Part shown: piece by piece, positions 47,193 through 58,223 of the stretch
Numbering within the stretch: position 1 is the stretch's first letter
Layout of the letters: every line of letters starts with the position of its first letter
From: Lentzea jiangxiensis
GTDB taxonomy: Bacteria > Actinomycetota > Actinomycetes > Mycobacteriales > Pseudonocardiaceae
Assembly (NCBI RefSeq): GCF_900104175.1
Contig: NZ_FNIX01000007.1
Span: 62,001 to 126,000 of the forward strand
DNA: 64,000 bases
Reading direction: 5' to 3'
Notes under the pieces: generated by a model
The model's input: the letters and a program-made list of their open reading frames with translations, nothing else
The model's database searches: none
Told to the model about the DNA's origin: nothing
Program-made: the position numbers and the translations under genes

Positions 47193-47560
47193 TTAGAGCT
47201 CCTCGTCCAAGAGCAGACGCGAACGCACCAAGAAGCGCACTCCCAGTGGTGCCTCCAGGGAGAAACCGCTCCCACGGCCCTTCACGACGTCGATCGTCAG
47301 GTGCGTGTGGCTCCAGTGCTCGAACTGCGCCGCGGACATCCAGACGGGAACCGTGAAGGCCTCCGCGGGCGGCTCCGGGGCCACGTCGAGGTCGCCGAGG
47401 TGCACGTCCGACGAGCCGGTGCGGAACTCCCCGAGCGGGTAGCACATCGGGGCGGAGCCGTCGCAGCACCCGCCGGACTGGTGGAACATCAGCTCGCCGT
47501 GCTCAGCCCGGAGGCGGCGCAGGAGAGTCGCCGCCTCCGGGGTCAGGGCCACGCGGGGCA

Positions 47561-47561
<1 letters not shown>
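47193..47561 (-). CDS. DUF779 protein
   Basis: A 122-residue protein with the family signature HQSGGCCDGSAPMCYP and TIDVVKGRGSGFSLE. DUF779 genes regularly follow aldehyde dehydrogenase genes. Its Cys cluster may bind metal or act in electron or thiol chemistry. The start ATG at 47561 overlaps the dehydrogenase stop by 1 nt (TGATG). Confidence 0.92.
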
Positions 47562-49084
<1,523 letters not shown>

Positions 49085-49101
49085 GGGCGTTCCTTCCGCG
49101 T

Positions 49102-49168
49102 CGTTGCGAACAGGTGGCGAACGTAGAACCGGCAACGTTTCACCCGCGTTGCATCCGATCGGGGCAAC
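49102..49168. promoter_or_regulatory. Cluster of GCAACG/CGTTGC motifs between dehydrogenase and GAF regulator
   Basis: CGTTGC occurs at 49102-49107 and 49147-49152, and GCAACG at 49132-49137 and 49164-49169. They pair as inverted repeats (GCAACG-N9-CGTTGC and GTTGC-N11-GCAAC). This arrangement in a divergent promoter fits binding by the GAF regulator. Confidence 0.6.
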
Positions 49169-49211
49169 GGGATGCTTGCAGGCGCGGCGACGCGGCCTGC
49201 ATCCTTGACTG

Positions 49212-50336
49212 GTGCACCCAGCTGAGCTGGGGGACGCCCGCCCGGTGATCTTCGAGTCGTGGCGGCGGTCCCTCGCCGCGCGCGTCGACCCGGACCGGCA
49301 CGAGGCGCCGGTCGTCTACGCGCCCGACGAGATCGCGGACCTGCGGGGCGCGCACCCGCTCGCGCACACCGTCCCGCTGCTGCGCGGCACCCTGTCGATG
49401 GACGACACGATCATGATCGTCACCGACGCGCGCGGGCACATCCTGTGGTGCGAGGGTGACAACCGGATCCGCCACCGGGCCGACCGCGTCCACCTCACCG
49501 AGGGCTCGCGCTGGAGCGAGGACGTCATCGGCACGAACGCGATGGGCACCGCTCTCGTGACCGGCCGTCCGGTCACCGTGCACTCGCGCGAACACCTGGT
49601 GCGCACCTACCACGGCTGGACGTGCGCCGCGAGCCCGATCCACGACCCGCACACCGGCGTCCTGCTCGGCGTCGTCGACGTCAGCGGGCCGCTCAAGACC
49701 ATGCACCCGGCCGTCGCGCAGCTCGTGTGCGCGGCCGCCCAGCTCGCCACGCACCACCTGCGGCAGTTCGCCCCGCGCCGGCACGTGCTGACGCTGGAGT
49801 TCCTCGGCGGGCTGCACGCCGACCTCGACGGCAGGCCGCTCGCGCTCACGCTGCGCAACGCCGAGGTGCTGACCGCCCTCGCCCTGCACCCCAGGGGGCT
49901 GACGGCCGAGCAGCTCGCGTTGTTGCTCTACGGCGAGCGGGGGAACCCGACCACGGTCCGCGCGGAGCTGCACAGGCTGCGCGCGCAGCTCGGTGGTGTC
50001 CTGCTGACGAGGCCGTACCGGCTCGACGCGGTGGTGCGCGGCGACTTCCTGGACGTGCGGACGGCACTGCGGTCCGGCGACGCGGGCGAGGCGACCCGGC
50101 ACTACAGCGGTGACCTGCTGCCGCGCTCGGACGCCCCGGTGGTCCGCGAGGAACGGACCGACCTGGCCGCCGCGGTGCGCAGGGGCGTGCTGGAGCGAGG
50201 CGACCTCGACGCGCTGCTGGCGTTCGCGGACAGCGGGGAGGACGCCGAGGTGCTCGAACGCCTGCGGGTGTCGCTGCCCGTCACCGACCCCCGGCACGCC
50301 CTGGTCTCCTCGCGCCTGAAAAGGGCGCTGGAATAG
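49212..50336 (+). CDS. GAF-domain transcriptional regulator (AcoR-like without AAA domain)
   Basis: A 374-residue protein. The N-terminal region (SWRRSL, then [19 protein letters not shown] and [11 protein letters not shown]) matches the sensor part of AcoR-type activators. However, the sigma-54 AAA domain is replaced by a winged-helix domain (about 190-290; [19 protein letters not shown]) with a BTAD-like or novel C-terminal tail. It probably activates the divergent aldehyde dehydrogenase operon on sensing an aldehyde or diol. Confidence 0.85.
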   Translation: MHPAELGDARPVIFESWRRSLAARVDPDRHEAPVVYAPDEIADLRGAHPLAHTVPLLRGTLSMDDTIMIVTDARGHILWCEGDNRIRHRADRVHLTEGSRWSEDVIGTNAMGTALVTGRPVTVHSREHLVRTYHGWTCAASPIHDPHTGVLLGVVDVSGPLKTMHPAVAQLVCAAAQLATHHLRQFAPRRHVLTLEFLGGLHADLDGRPLALTLRNAEVLTALALHPRGLTAEQLALLLYGERGNPTTVRAELHRLRAQLGGVLLTRPYRLDAVVRGDFLDVRTALRSGDAGEATRHYSGDLLPRSDAPVVREERTDLAAAVRRGVLERGDLDALLAFADSGEDAEVLERLRVSLPVTDPRHALVSSRLKRALE

Positions 50337-50359
50337 GCTTTCCCGCAAGGGGAGGGCGA

Positions 50360-51109
50360 GTGAAGCAGTGCATCAACTGCATGACCAGGTTGCCGCGCAA
50401 GGAAGTCACCGAGGTCGCGTGGTGTGCTTTGTGCGCGCCGTGCCTGCGGGTCGTGGCGGACCAGATGAAGGTGCTGCACGACAGGCCCGGTGGCGCGCCC
50501 GTGCAGATCCGGCAGTGCGGCTGGTGCGGTGTCGCGCGGTCCTGCGGTACCGCAGCGCGCACGCGGTGCCTGGTGTGCCTGGACGACAGGTCGGTGCCGG
50601 ACCCGGCGGTGCAGGAGATCGCGCACCGGCTGGAGCTCGACGGCACCTGGCGGGAGAACTCGGAGCTCATCGCCGCGACGACCGTCAAGGTCCGGCTCGC
50701 CAGGTACGCCCGGCCGGGCTGGACCGTGCTCGCGACCGACGTGCACGGGTTGCCGTGGACGGGCTTCCGCTGGCTCACGAAGTCGCACGGCACGTGGGGC
50801 CGCAATGACGAGACGGGCGAAGTGCAGCAGCTCAAGCGTGCGCGCGGGGAGGCGACACTGCTCTACCTCGTGCGGTACGGCAAGGTGCTGAAGTTCGGGC
50901 GCGGCAGCGAGGACAGGGTGGGCGCGCACGTCTCGCAGGGCGCCGTGCCGGTTCTCGTGCTGACCGCACCGGGCGAGCAGGTCGCCGTCGCGAGGGACCG
51001 GCTCAAGCGCGAGCACCGCGGCGAGATGGTGTCGCCGCGGACGCCGGTCGACCTCTTCGCCGTGCTGCCCGGCGGCGAGGACGTCACCGATCGGTTCTCG
51101 CGGAGTTGA
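50360..51109 (+). CDS. Zinc-ribbon protein with GIY-YIG-like C-terminal domain
   Basis: A 249-residue protein with two Cys-rich zinc-ribbon-like units (C-x2-C at 4-7 with C22/C25/C28, and C-x2-C at 53-56 with C62/C69/C72). A helix-rich middle (RLELDGTWREN) follows. The C-terminal part (TLLYLVRYGKVLKFGRG, then RVGAHV and an Arg/Glu helix) resembles a minimal GIY-YIG nuclease fold. Catalytic residues are partly preserved by eye, so a nuclease-like activity or binding role is possible. GTG 50360 start, with AGGGCGAG upstream. Confidence 0.55.
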   Translation: MKQCINCMTRLPRKEVTEVAWCALCAPCLRVVADQMKVLHDRPGGAPVQIRQCGWCGVARSCGTAARTRCLVCLDDRSVPDPAVQEIAHRLELDGTWRENSELIAATTVKVRLARYARPGWTVLATDVHGLPWTGFRWLTKSHGTWGRNDETGEVQQLKRARGEATLLYLVRYGKVLKFGRGSEDRVGAHVSQGAVPVLVLTAPGEQVAVARDRLKREHRGEMVSPRTPVDLFAVLPGGEDVTDRFSRS

Positions 51110-51137
51110 TCGGCCCCCGGCCGGGTAGTCCTGCACC

Positions 51138-51995
51138 GTGGACGAAGTCGTCGTGGTGGGACAGATCGCACGGGACCTGGTCCTCGTCGTCGACGAGGTG
51201 CCGGACGCCGGGGGCACCGCGCCCGTGCGGGAGCGCCGGGAGGTGCTCGGCGGCAAGGGCGCGAACATCGCGGTCGGCCTGGCGCAGCTGGGCGCGCCGG
51301 TCGCGCTCGTGGGTGTGGTCGGTGACGACGACGTCGGTGAACGGCTGATCGCGCGGGCCGCCGCGGACGGGATCGCGACCGGAGCCGTGGTGCGCCGCCC
51401 CGACCAGGAGACCGGGCTGATCGTCGACGTCGTGGCGGACGGCTGGCGCTACCTGGAGCACCTCCCGGACGACCTGCTGCTGCGCGAGGAAGACCTGCCG
51501 GTCGACCTCATCGAGGGCGCGGCCGCCGTGGTCGTGCAGCTGCAGCAACCGCCCGAGGTCGCGTTGAAGGCCGCGCGGGCGGCGCGGGGCCGCGTCGTGC
51601 TCGACGGCGCCCCCGAACGGCTGCGAGCCGAACTGCTGGAGTGCGCCGACGTCGTGCGCGCCGACCACCGGGAGGCCGAGCTGCTCACCGGCTGGACCAT
51701 CAAGACAGCGGACGACGCGGTGAACGCGGCTCGCGAGCTGATGCCCAAGGAGCTCGTCGCGTTCGCCGTGGACGACGTGGGCAACGTGTTCGTCTGGGAC
51801 GGGGGAGAGCTGGTGGTGCCCCTGGGCGACGTCGAGGTCGTCGACACGACCGGAGGCGGCGACGCGTTCGTGGCGGCGTTGACGTTCGCGCTCACGCGGG
51901 GAGACGGCCCCGAGGACGCTGCCCGGCTGGCCGTGGAGGCGTCCGGGGCCACCGTGACGCACCCCGGCGGACGGCCTGAGCTCACCGGACGCTGA
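51138..51995 (+). CDS. PfkB-family carbohydrate kinase
   Basis: A 285-residue ribokinase-fold protein. The first PfkB signature region is GGKGANIAVGLAQLG and the catalytic one is DTTGGGDAF (usually DTTGAGDAF), with Asp as base. It is likely a sugar or nucleoside kinase. The substrate is not deducible. The nearest genes do not form a sugar pathway. Start GTG 51138. Confidence 0.9.
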   Translation: MDEVVVVGQIARDLVLVVDEVPDAGGTAPVRERREVLGGKGANIAVGLAQLGAPVALVGVVGDDDVGERLIARAAADGIATGAVVRRPDQETGLIVDVVADGWRYLEHLPDDLLLREEDLPVDLIEGAAAVVVQLQQPPEVALKAARAARGRVVLDGAPERLRAELLECADVVRADHREAELLTGWTIKTADDAVNAARELMPKELVAFAVDDVGNVFVWDGGELVVPLGDVEVVDTTGGGDAFVAALTFALTRGDGPEDAARLAVEASGATVTHPGGRPELTGR

Positions 51996-52023
51996 TCAGT
52001 CGCGTTATCGTTGTGGGCGTCCG

Positions 52024-52785
52024 ATGAGGGGAGGGGTCTGCGTGCGAGTGCTCGCCGTAGTGCTGTTGTTGCTGCTTTCCGCCACGCCCGCGCACGCCGC
52101 AGCGGGCACGTACCTGCGGCTCGGGCACTTCTCGATGGACCAGGCCCGCGTGGACGCCTCACTCGACGGTGTCGAGCTCGGCACCCTCGACTACGCCGAC
52201 CTCCACGACTACCGCCGCGTCGAACCGGGCGAGCACGTCGTCGAGTTCCGCGCGGCCGGCTCCGATGCCGGCAGCCCGGTGCTGCGGTCGGTGCTCGTGC
52301 GGGCCGGGGCGGGCAAGGCGTACACGGTCGTCGACATCGCGTCGTCGATGAAGGTGCTGGAGGACGACGTCAACCTGCCGCCGAACGGGCAGGCGCGGCT
52401 GCGGGTGATCAACGCGGGCGACGCCGAGATGGACCTCCTGCGCGGCAGCGTGTTCGTGCACCGCGGTGTGCAGCCGACCTCGGCCACCGGCTACGTCATG
52501 ATGCTGCCCGGCTCGGACGCCCTGCAGGTGCTGCCGCGCGGCAAGGACTCGACGAGGCTGGAGGCGACGCTGGAGAGCGGCGCCGTCTACTCGTTGCTGG
52601 TCAGCGCCCGGCGCATCGAGCTGCGCACGGACGCCAAGGGTGCCGAGGTCGTGCCCGGCGGCGGCCAGGAGACCGGCTTCGGCGGCATGGCGGGTGGCTG
52701 GGACTGGGTCACGGCGCTGGTCATCGCGCTCATCGTGGGCATCGCGATGCACTCGGCGCGCGGCAGGCTGTTCCGGTTCGGCTGA
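52024..52785 (+). CDS. Secreted DUF4397 protein with C-terminal membrane helix
   Basis: A 253-residue protein. The signal peptide (about 1-26) ends AHAA, followed by a DUF4397 beta domain (RLGHFSMDQARVDASLDG). A single hydrophobic helix near the C terminus (VTALVIALIVGIAMHS) and a basic end (ARGRLFRFG) anchor it. DUF4397 proteins are often partnered with sortase F, as here. Its stop overlaps the sortase start (TGATG). Confidence 0.88.
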   Translation: MRGGVCVRVLAVVLLLLLSATPAHAAAGTYLRLGHFSMDQARVDASLDGVELGTLDYADLHDYRRVEPGEHVVEFRAAGSDAGSPVLRSVLVRAGAGKAYTVVDIASSMKVLEDDVNLPPNGQARLRVINAGDAEMDLLRGSVFVHRGVQPTSATGYVMMLPGSDALQVLPRGKDSTRLEATLESGAVYSLLVSARRIELRTDAKGAEVVPGGGQETGFGGMAGGWDWVTALVIALIVGIAMHSARGRLFRFG

Positions 52786-53309
52786 TGGCCAGGGGCAAGC
52801 TCCTCATGGGGGCGGCGGTGCTGGTCACGCTGATCTACGTGGTCAAAGGGCCCGGCGGGGACGAGGTGCCGGAGCCCGTCACGGTCCGGATCCCGTCGAT
52901 CGGCGTCGAGACGTCCCTCGAAGCGCTGGACGTCGACTCCTCCGGCGCGCTGGAGCCGCCGACGCGCGCGGACAAGGCCGGGTGGTACGCCAAGGGCGTC
53001 GCGCCGGGTGACGCCGGGCCCGCGGTGATCTCCGGCCACGTCGACTCGAAGACCGGGCCCGGCGTGTTCTTCCGGCTGCCCGAGCTCGAGCCCGGAGCCG
53101 AGGTGCTGGTCGAACGCGAGGACGGCAGCAAGCTGACGTTCGTCGTGAACAACTCCTACTCGACGCAGAAGACGGCGTTCCCGACGGCCGTGGTCTACGG
53201 ACCGGCACCGTTGTCCGAGCTGCGGCTCGTGACGTGCGGCGGGGAGTTCGACCGGGTCGCCGGCAGCTACCGCGACAACGTCATCGTGGAAGCGGTGCTG
53301 AAAGCCTGA
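52785..53309 (+). CDS. Class F sortase
   Basis: A 174-residue enzyme with an N-terminal membrane anchor (MGAAVLVTLIYVV) and the sortase fold. Catalytic His is in SGHVDS, Cys in LVTCGG and Arg in AGSYRDN. It would cleave a cell-wall sorting signal. The cognate LPxTG-like motif is not seen in the adjacent DUF4397 protein, whose role may be as partner. The 3' end overlaps the ABC gene on the opposite strand by 29 bp. Confidence 0.9.
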   Translation: MARGKLLMGAAVLVTLIYVVKGPGGDEVPEPVTVRIPSIGVETSLEALDVDSSGALEPPTRADKAGWYAKGVAPGDAGPAVISGHVDSKTGPGVFFRLPELEPGAEVLVEREDGSKLTFVVNNSYSTQKTAFPTAVVYGPAPLSELRLVTCGGEFDRVAGSYRDNVIVEAVLKA

Positions 53310-53916
53310 CCGTCTCGTCCGCCCACCGCGCGAGCAACGTGGCGTCGTGCGAGATCGCCAGCACCCCGGCGCCGGATTCCCGCTGGTAGGCGCGGATCAC
53401 GCCGACCAGCGCGGCCGTCGTGGAGGCGTCCAGCATCGTCGTCATCTCGTCGCAGATGAGGTAGCGCGGCTTCAGCGCCAGCGCGCGGGCGAGGCAGGCG
53501 CGTTGCAACTGGCCGTCGCTGACCTCGTGCGGGCGGCGGTCCAGCAGGTCGCCGGTGAGCATGACCAGGTCGGCGAGCTCGGTGACGTCCCCGCCCCGCA
53601 ACGGCTCCGCGATCGCCTGGCGCAGGGTGAAGCGCGGGTCGACCGAGAGCCGGGGCTGCTGGAACAGCACGCCGATCTTCGTGCGCTGGGTCGCCTTGAA
53701 CCGGAAGCCGGTGACCGTCTCGCCGTCGATCTCCACGGTGCCCGAGAAGGGCTTGTGCAGCAACGCGAGCACGCGCGCCACAGTGGACTTGCCCGAACCG
53801 CTCGGGCCGGCGAGGCCGGTCGTCCGTCCCGGCTGGACGGTCAGGCTGACGTCGGTGACCACCGGGTCGCGGTAGCCGGCGGTGATGCCGGTGCCGGTCA
53901 GCACGGGCGGTGGCAC
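53281..53916 (-). CDS. ABC transporter ATP-binding protein (second ATPase)
   Basis: A 211-residue ATPase. Walker A is GPSGSGKST, the signature VSDGQLQRA and Walker B YLICDEMTT, with the switch His in AISHDATLL. It lacks the C-terminal extension of OppF/DppF proteins. It is the last gene of a five-gene importer operon. It overlaps its neighbour by 19 bp. Confidence 0.9.
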   Translation of the reverse strand: MPPPVLTGTGITAGYRDPVVTDVSLTVQPGRTTGLAGPSGSGKSTVARVLALLHKPFSGTVEIDGETVTGFRFKATQRTKIGVLFQQPRLSVDPRFTLRQAIAEPLRGGDVTELADLVMLTGDLLDRRPHEVSDGQLQRACLARALALKPRYLICDEMTTMLDASTTAALVGVIRAYQRESGAGVLAISHDATLLARWADETVRLSAPLPR

Positions 53917-54797
53917 GCGACGGCGTGCGGGTCGTCGGTGAGCACGGGGCGGTCCTCGCAGACGGCGGTGGCCTGCGCGCAGCGCGGGGCGAACGCGCAG
54001 CCCGCCGGCAGGTCGGTGAGCAGGGGCGGCTGGCCGGGGATGGGCAGGAAGTCGCGTTCGGGCAACGCGTTGGCGAGCCCGCGGGCGTAGGGGTGCCGGG
54101 AGTCGTCCAGCACCGCGTGGGCCGGGCCGACCTCGACGATCCGGCCCGCGTACATCACCGCGATCCGGTCGGCGACCCGGTGCGCCGCGGCGAGGTCGTG
54201 CGTGATCAGCAGGACGGCGTGCCCGTCGTCGACGAGCCTGCGGAACTCGTCGAGCAGCCCGTCGACGAGGTCGCGGTCGAGCCCGGTGGTCGGTTCGTCG
54301 GCGATCAGCAGCGGCGGGTCGCCCACGAGCGCCAGGGCGTTCGCCACGCGCTGCGCCATGCCGCCGGACAGCTCGTGCGGGTAGCGGTCGAGGTGCTCGG
54401 GCAGCAGACCGGCGCGTTCGGCGGCCTTGCGCGCGTCGCCGCCGAGGACGCGGGCGGCTTCCTCGAGCTGCGAGCGGGCCGTGCGGACGGGCGTGAGGTG
54501 GCTCGCGGGGCTCTGCGGGATCAACCCGATCCGCCGGCCGCGGATGGTGGTCGCGAGCTCGTGATCGCTCGCCGCGAGCAGGTCCACGTCACCGAGCCGC
54601 GCGCTGCCGCTGGTCTCGGCGTTGCCGGGCAGGAACCCGAGCAGCGCCGACGCCAGCACCGTCTTGCCGCAGCCGCTCTCCCCGACCAGCGCCACGCACT
54701 CGCCGGGCCTGATCCGCAACGACACGTCGTTCACGGCCTCGACGGTCGCGCCCTGGAGCGCGAACCGCACCGACACCCGGTCGATCTCCAGGTTCAC
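53898..54797 (-). CDS. ABC transporter ATP-binding protein (OppD/DppD type)
   Basis: A 299-residue ATPase. Walker A is GESGCGKT, the signature LSGGMAQRV and Walker B LLIADEPT. The C-terminal oligopeptide-transporter extension carries CAFAPRC, then CEDRPVL and HAVACHRP, the usual Cys-rich [4Fe-4S]-like motif region. The GTG at 54797 overlaps the permease stop (GTGA). Confidence 0.92.
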   Translation of the reverse strand: MNLEIDRVSVRFALQGATVEAVNDVSLRIRPGECVALVGESGCGKTVLASALLGFLPGNAETSGSARLGDVDLLAASDHELATTIRGRRIGLIPQSPASHLTPVRTARSQLEEAARVLGGDARKAAERAGLLPEHLDRYPHELSGGMAQRVANALALVGDPPLLIADEPTTGLDRDLVDGLLDEFRRLVDDGHAVLLITHDLAAAHRVADRIAVMYAGRIVEVGPAHAVLDDSRHPYARGLANALPERDFLPIPGQPPLLTDLPAGCAFAPRCAQATAVCEDRPVLTDDPHAVACHRPC

Positions 54798-55678
54798 CAC
54801 GTCAGCTCCGTGCGCCGCTTGGGGTTCAGCCGGTCCCGCCACACGCCGCTCGCCCCGGACACCGCGAGCGTCGTGATGATCAGCAGCAGTCCGGGCGCGA
54901 GCGACATCCACCAGCCGCCGGTCAGCAGCGACCGCTGGGCGTCGTTGATCATGTTGCCGATGCTGGCCGCGTGCGGCGGCAGGCCGAGGCCGAGGAACGA
55001 CAGCGCCGTCTCGTGCCACACCGCGTGCGGCACCATCAGCGTGGTCGCGAGCAGGATCTGCGGCGCCACGTTCGGCAGCAGGTGCCGCGTCAGCACCCGC
55101 AGCCGCGAGGCGCCGCCGACGATCGCCGCGTCGATGAACGGCCGGGTGCGCAGCGACAGCACCTCCGAGCGCACGATCCTCGCCGCGGTGAGCCAGTGGG
55201 TCAGGGCGATCGAGATGATCACGGCGGTGAGGCTGGGCCGCAGGACCGCGACGATCACGATGCCCAGCAGCAGGTGCGGTACCGAGGCGATCGCGTCGAC
55301 CACGCGCATCAGGACCCGGTCGAACCAGCCGCCGACGGTGCCGGCGAGCGCGCCGACCGCCGTGCCGACGACCGCGGAGATCACCGCGGCCACCAGACCG
55401 ACCGTCAGCGAGACCCTCAGCGCGTAGACGCAACGCAGCAGCACGTCGCGGCCGAGCTCGTCGGTGCCGAACAGGTGCGCGGCGGACGGCGGCCGGTTGG
55501 CGACCGCGAGGTCGACGTACTGCTCGTTGAGCTCCACGACCAGCGGGACGACCAGGACGGTCAGCGCGACGAGCACGAGGATCGCCGCCGAGGGCAGCAG
55601 CCGCCACTTCGGGGAGCGCGGCGGGCTCGCGGCGGTCAGGCGGCTGCGCGGAGCGGGACGCCAGGTCAGGTCAGCCAT
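54794..55678 (-). CDS. ABC transporter permease (DppC/NikC type)
   Basis: A 294-residue membrane permease with an N-terminal helix followed by the binding-protein-dependent transport domain. The EAA-like loop includes IVGGASRLRVLTRHLLPN. It has FGTDELGRDVLLRCVYA, typical of DppC/NikC. The upstream permease gene overlaps it by 8 bp. Confidence 0.92.
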   Translation of the reverse strand: MADLTWRPAPRSRLTAASPPRSPKWRLLPSAAILVLVALTVLVVPLVVELNEQYVDLAVANRPPSAAHLFGTDELGRDVLLRCVYALRVSLTVGLVAAVISAVVGTAVGALAGTVGGWFDRVLMRVVDAIASVPHLLLGIVIVAVLRPSLTAVIISIALTHWLTAARIVRSEVLSLRTRPFIDAAIVGGASRLRVLTRHLLPNVAPQILLATTLMVPHAVWHETALSFLGLGLPPHAASIGNMINDAQRSLLTGGWWMSLAPGLLLIITTLAVSGASGVWRDRLNPKRRTELTW

Positions 55679-56645
55679 CGAGCGCCACCCTCGGGTCGGC
55701 GAGCGAGTACAGGACGTCGGCCAGCAGGTTGCCCAGCAGCACCACGCCCGTCGCCATCACGGTCAGCGCGCCCAGCAGCGCGAAGTCGACGTTCAGCGCC
55801 GCCTCGACGGTCGCGCGTGCGATGCCGGGCCACGAGAACACCGTCTCCACCAGCAACGCCCCGGTGATCAGCTCGGGCAGCCGCGCCCCGAGCAGCGTCA
55901 GGAACGGCAGCAGCGAGGTGCGCAGAGCGTGCCCCGACACCACCAGGTGGTCCGGGAGGCCGCGAGCGCGAGCACCGATCACGTGGTCCTGCGTGAACGA
56001 CTCGAGGAGGTTCTGCCGCACGAACAGCACGAACCACGGCGCCTGCGAGATCGCCAGCACCGCCACCGGCAGCACCATGTGGACCGCGACCCCGCCGGCG
56101 GACACCGGTTCGGACCCGGACGTCACGCCACCGCCGGGCAGCCACCGCAGCTGCAGCGCGAACACGTACAGCACCGCGAGCCCCACCCAGAACACCGGCG
56201 CCGCCTCCAGGGCGTAGCAGCCGCCCGTGATCAGCCGGTCGAGCCACGTGCCCTGCCGCCACGCCGCGAACGTGCCCAGCAGCAGCCCGAGCAGCAGGGC
56301 CAGCGTGAAACCGGCCGACACGAGCAGCACCGTCCACCCGAGACGGTCGCCGATGACCTCGGACACGGGCTGCTGCAACGACAGCGAGTCGCCCAGGTCG
56401 CCCGTCACCGCGTGCCGCAGCCAGGCCCAGTACTGCGCGACGACCGGTTCGTCGACGCCCCAGTTCTCCCGCAGCTGGGCCACGCGCTCGGGCGAGGCGC
56501 CGATGATCCGCACGCCGAAGTAGCGTTCGACGGGGTCGAAGGGGGAGGCCTTCGCCAGCACGAACAGCGCGAAGCTGACCACGAGCAGCACGGGGACCGC
56601 GAAGGCCAGCCGCCGCAGGGCCAGCCGGCCGATGGACCGGGTCAC
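55671..56645 (-). CDS. ABC transporter permease (DppB/NikB type)
   Basis: A 324-residue membrane permease with six helices. It shows the N-terminal DppB pattern (LRRLAFAVPVLLVVSFALF), GDLGDSLSLQQPV and the loop GARARGLPDHLVVSGHALR. The GTG at 56645 overlaps the binding-protein stop (GTGA), so expression is coupled. Confidence 0.92.
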   Translation of the reverse strand: MTRSIGRLALRRLAFAVPVLLVVSFALFVLAKASPFDPVERYFGVRIIGASPERVAQLRENWGVDEPVVAQYWAWLRHAVTGDLGDSLSLQQPVSEVIGDRLGWTVLLVSAGFTLALLLGLLLGTFAAWRQGTWLDRLITGGCYALEAAPVFWVGLAVLYVFALQLRWLPGGGVTSGSEPVSAGGVAVHMVLPVAVLAISQAPWFVLFVRQNLLESFTQDHVIGARARGLPDHLVVSGHALRTSLLPFLTLLGARLPELITGALLVETVFSWPGIARATVEAALNVDFALLGALTVMATGVVLLGNLLADVLYSLADPRVALDG

Positions 56646-58207
56646 GACTTCGGCGTCCAGCGCTCGAGGTTCCACCACACCGCGTGCACGAGGCCGTGGT
56701 CGTGCGGCTCGACCTGGGTCTCCTGGCCGTTCCACCTGTCCCGGATGACGTACGTGTGGTCGAGGAATACCAGGAACGCCCAGCCCGGGTCGGCGGAGTA
56801 GGCCTTCTGGAACTCGTCGTAGGCCTTCTTGCGGGCCGCGGGGTCGAGGCTGCGGCGGGCGGTGTCCAGGGCGGTGTCCACAGTGGAGTTGCGGTAAAGC
56901 GTCATGTTGACGTAGCCGTCCTGGCCCGCGTACTTGCTGTGCAGCAACGTGTACGCGGCCGTGTCCGGGTCGTACGGGTCACCGCCACCCCACACCGACG
57001 CCGCTTCCTCGCGGCGCTGCAGCATGGTGTCGAACGTCGTCGCCTCGACGGGCGCGTCGATGCCGAGCTTCGCGATGTCGGACGCCGTGGCGAGCGCCAG
57101 CTCCTTGCGCAGCACGTCCGGGGCGGGGTAGAGCACGGGCAGCTTCGCCGGCTGGCCGTCCTTGGAGCGCTTGCCGTCCGCGCCCTTGCGCCAGCCCGCC
57201 TCGTCGAGCAGCTTCTCCGCCTCCGCCACGTCGTACGGGAACGCGGAACCCTCGTCGTACCAGTCCTTCAGGTGCGGGGAGATCGGAGTGGACGCGGGCT
57301 TGCCGGAGCCCGCCAGCACCGCGTCGATCATGGCCTGGCGGTTGATGCCGAGGTTGATCGCCCGCCGGACCTGCGGGGAGGAGGTGAGCGGCAGCTCGGA
57401 CGGGATTCCGAGGCCGCGGTAGTCCGCCGACGGGTTCTGCACGACCTTGTACCCGGACCGGTCGCGGTAGGTCTGCGCGAGCTTCGGGGGCAGCACCGTG
57501 CCGTCGAACTCACCGGCGGCCATGCGGGTCGCGCGGGCGTTGTCGTCGGCCACGAAGACGACGGTGACGGTTTTGACCGCCGGTGCGCCGCCCCAGTACT
57601 TCTCGTTGGCCTTCAACACCATCCGGTCGCCCTTGCGCCACTCGGCGACGGTGTACGGGCCGCTGCCGACCGGGGCGGTGTTGAACGGCGCGCTGTTGAT
57701 GTCGATGCCGGAGAGCTTGGCCGCGGGCACGATGCCGAGCGCGAGCTGCTGGGCGAACGGCGCGTAGGCGTACGACAGCTTGAACTCGACCGTGCTGTCG
57801 TCGGTCGCCACGACGTCGGTCAGCGCGTCGAAGCGCGTGGCGATCGTGGAGTTCACCTTCTTGTCCAGCACGGATTTGTAGGTGAACACGACGTCCTGGG
57901 CGGTCACGGGCGTGCCGTCGGAGAACGTGACGTCCTTGCGGAGCTTCGCCGTCCACGTCAGGCCGTCCGCCGACGCCTTCGGGAGCTCCGCGGCCAGCGC
58001 GGGCTTCAGCGCCAGCGAGGCGTCGCGCGCGACGAGGCCGTCGAAGATCTTCGCGGCGCCGTCCGGGGCGTAGCCGAGCACGGGGTTGAGGTTCTCGGGT
58101 TCGCTGCCCGCGCCGATGACGATCGACGTCGCCGGTGCGGTGGTGGAGCCGTCGGGTGACGTGCACCCCGCCAGCAGAACGAGGGCCAGCAGAGCCGCGC
58201 GCCGCAT
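56642..58207 (-). CDS. Extracellular solute-binding lipoprotein (family 5)
   Basis: A 521-residue lipoprotein. The signal peptide MRRAALLALVLLAGC ends with lipobox Cys15. The body is a DppA/NikA/OppA-type fold (WTAKLRKDVTFSDGTPVTAQD). It binds peptides, nickel or nickel chelates. It is the first gene of the operon and divergent from a His-rich peptide, which favours a metal, though peptide import cannot be excluded. Membrane-anchored on the outside. Confidence 0.92.
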   Translation of the reverse strand: MRRAALLALVLLAGCTSPDGSTTAPATSIVIGAGSEPENLNPVLGYAPDGAAKIFDGLVARDASLALKPALAAELPKASADGLTWTAKLRKDVTFSDGTPVTAQDVVFTYKSVLDKKVNSTIATRFDALTDVVATDDSTVEFKLSYAYAPFAQQLALGIVPAAKLSGIDINSAPFNTAPVGSGPYTVAEWRKGDRMVLKANEKYWGGAPAVKTVTVVFVADDNARATRMAAGEFDGTVLPPKLAQTYRDRSGYKVVQNPSADYRGLGIPSELPLTSSPQVRRAINLGINRQAMIDAVLAGSGKPASTPISPHLKDWYDEGSAFPYDVAEAEKLLDEAGWRKGADGKRSKDGQPAKLPVLYPAPDVLRKELALATASDIAKLGIDAPVEATTFDTMLQRREEAASVWGGGDPYDPDTAAYTLLHSKYAGQDGYVNMTLYRNSTVDTALDTARRSLDPAARKKAYDEFQKAYSADPGWAFLVFLDHTYVIRDRWNGQETQVEPHDHGLVHAVWWNLERWTPKS

Positions 58208-58223
58208 CCAGTTCCTCCCCAGG

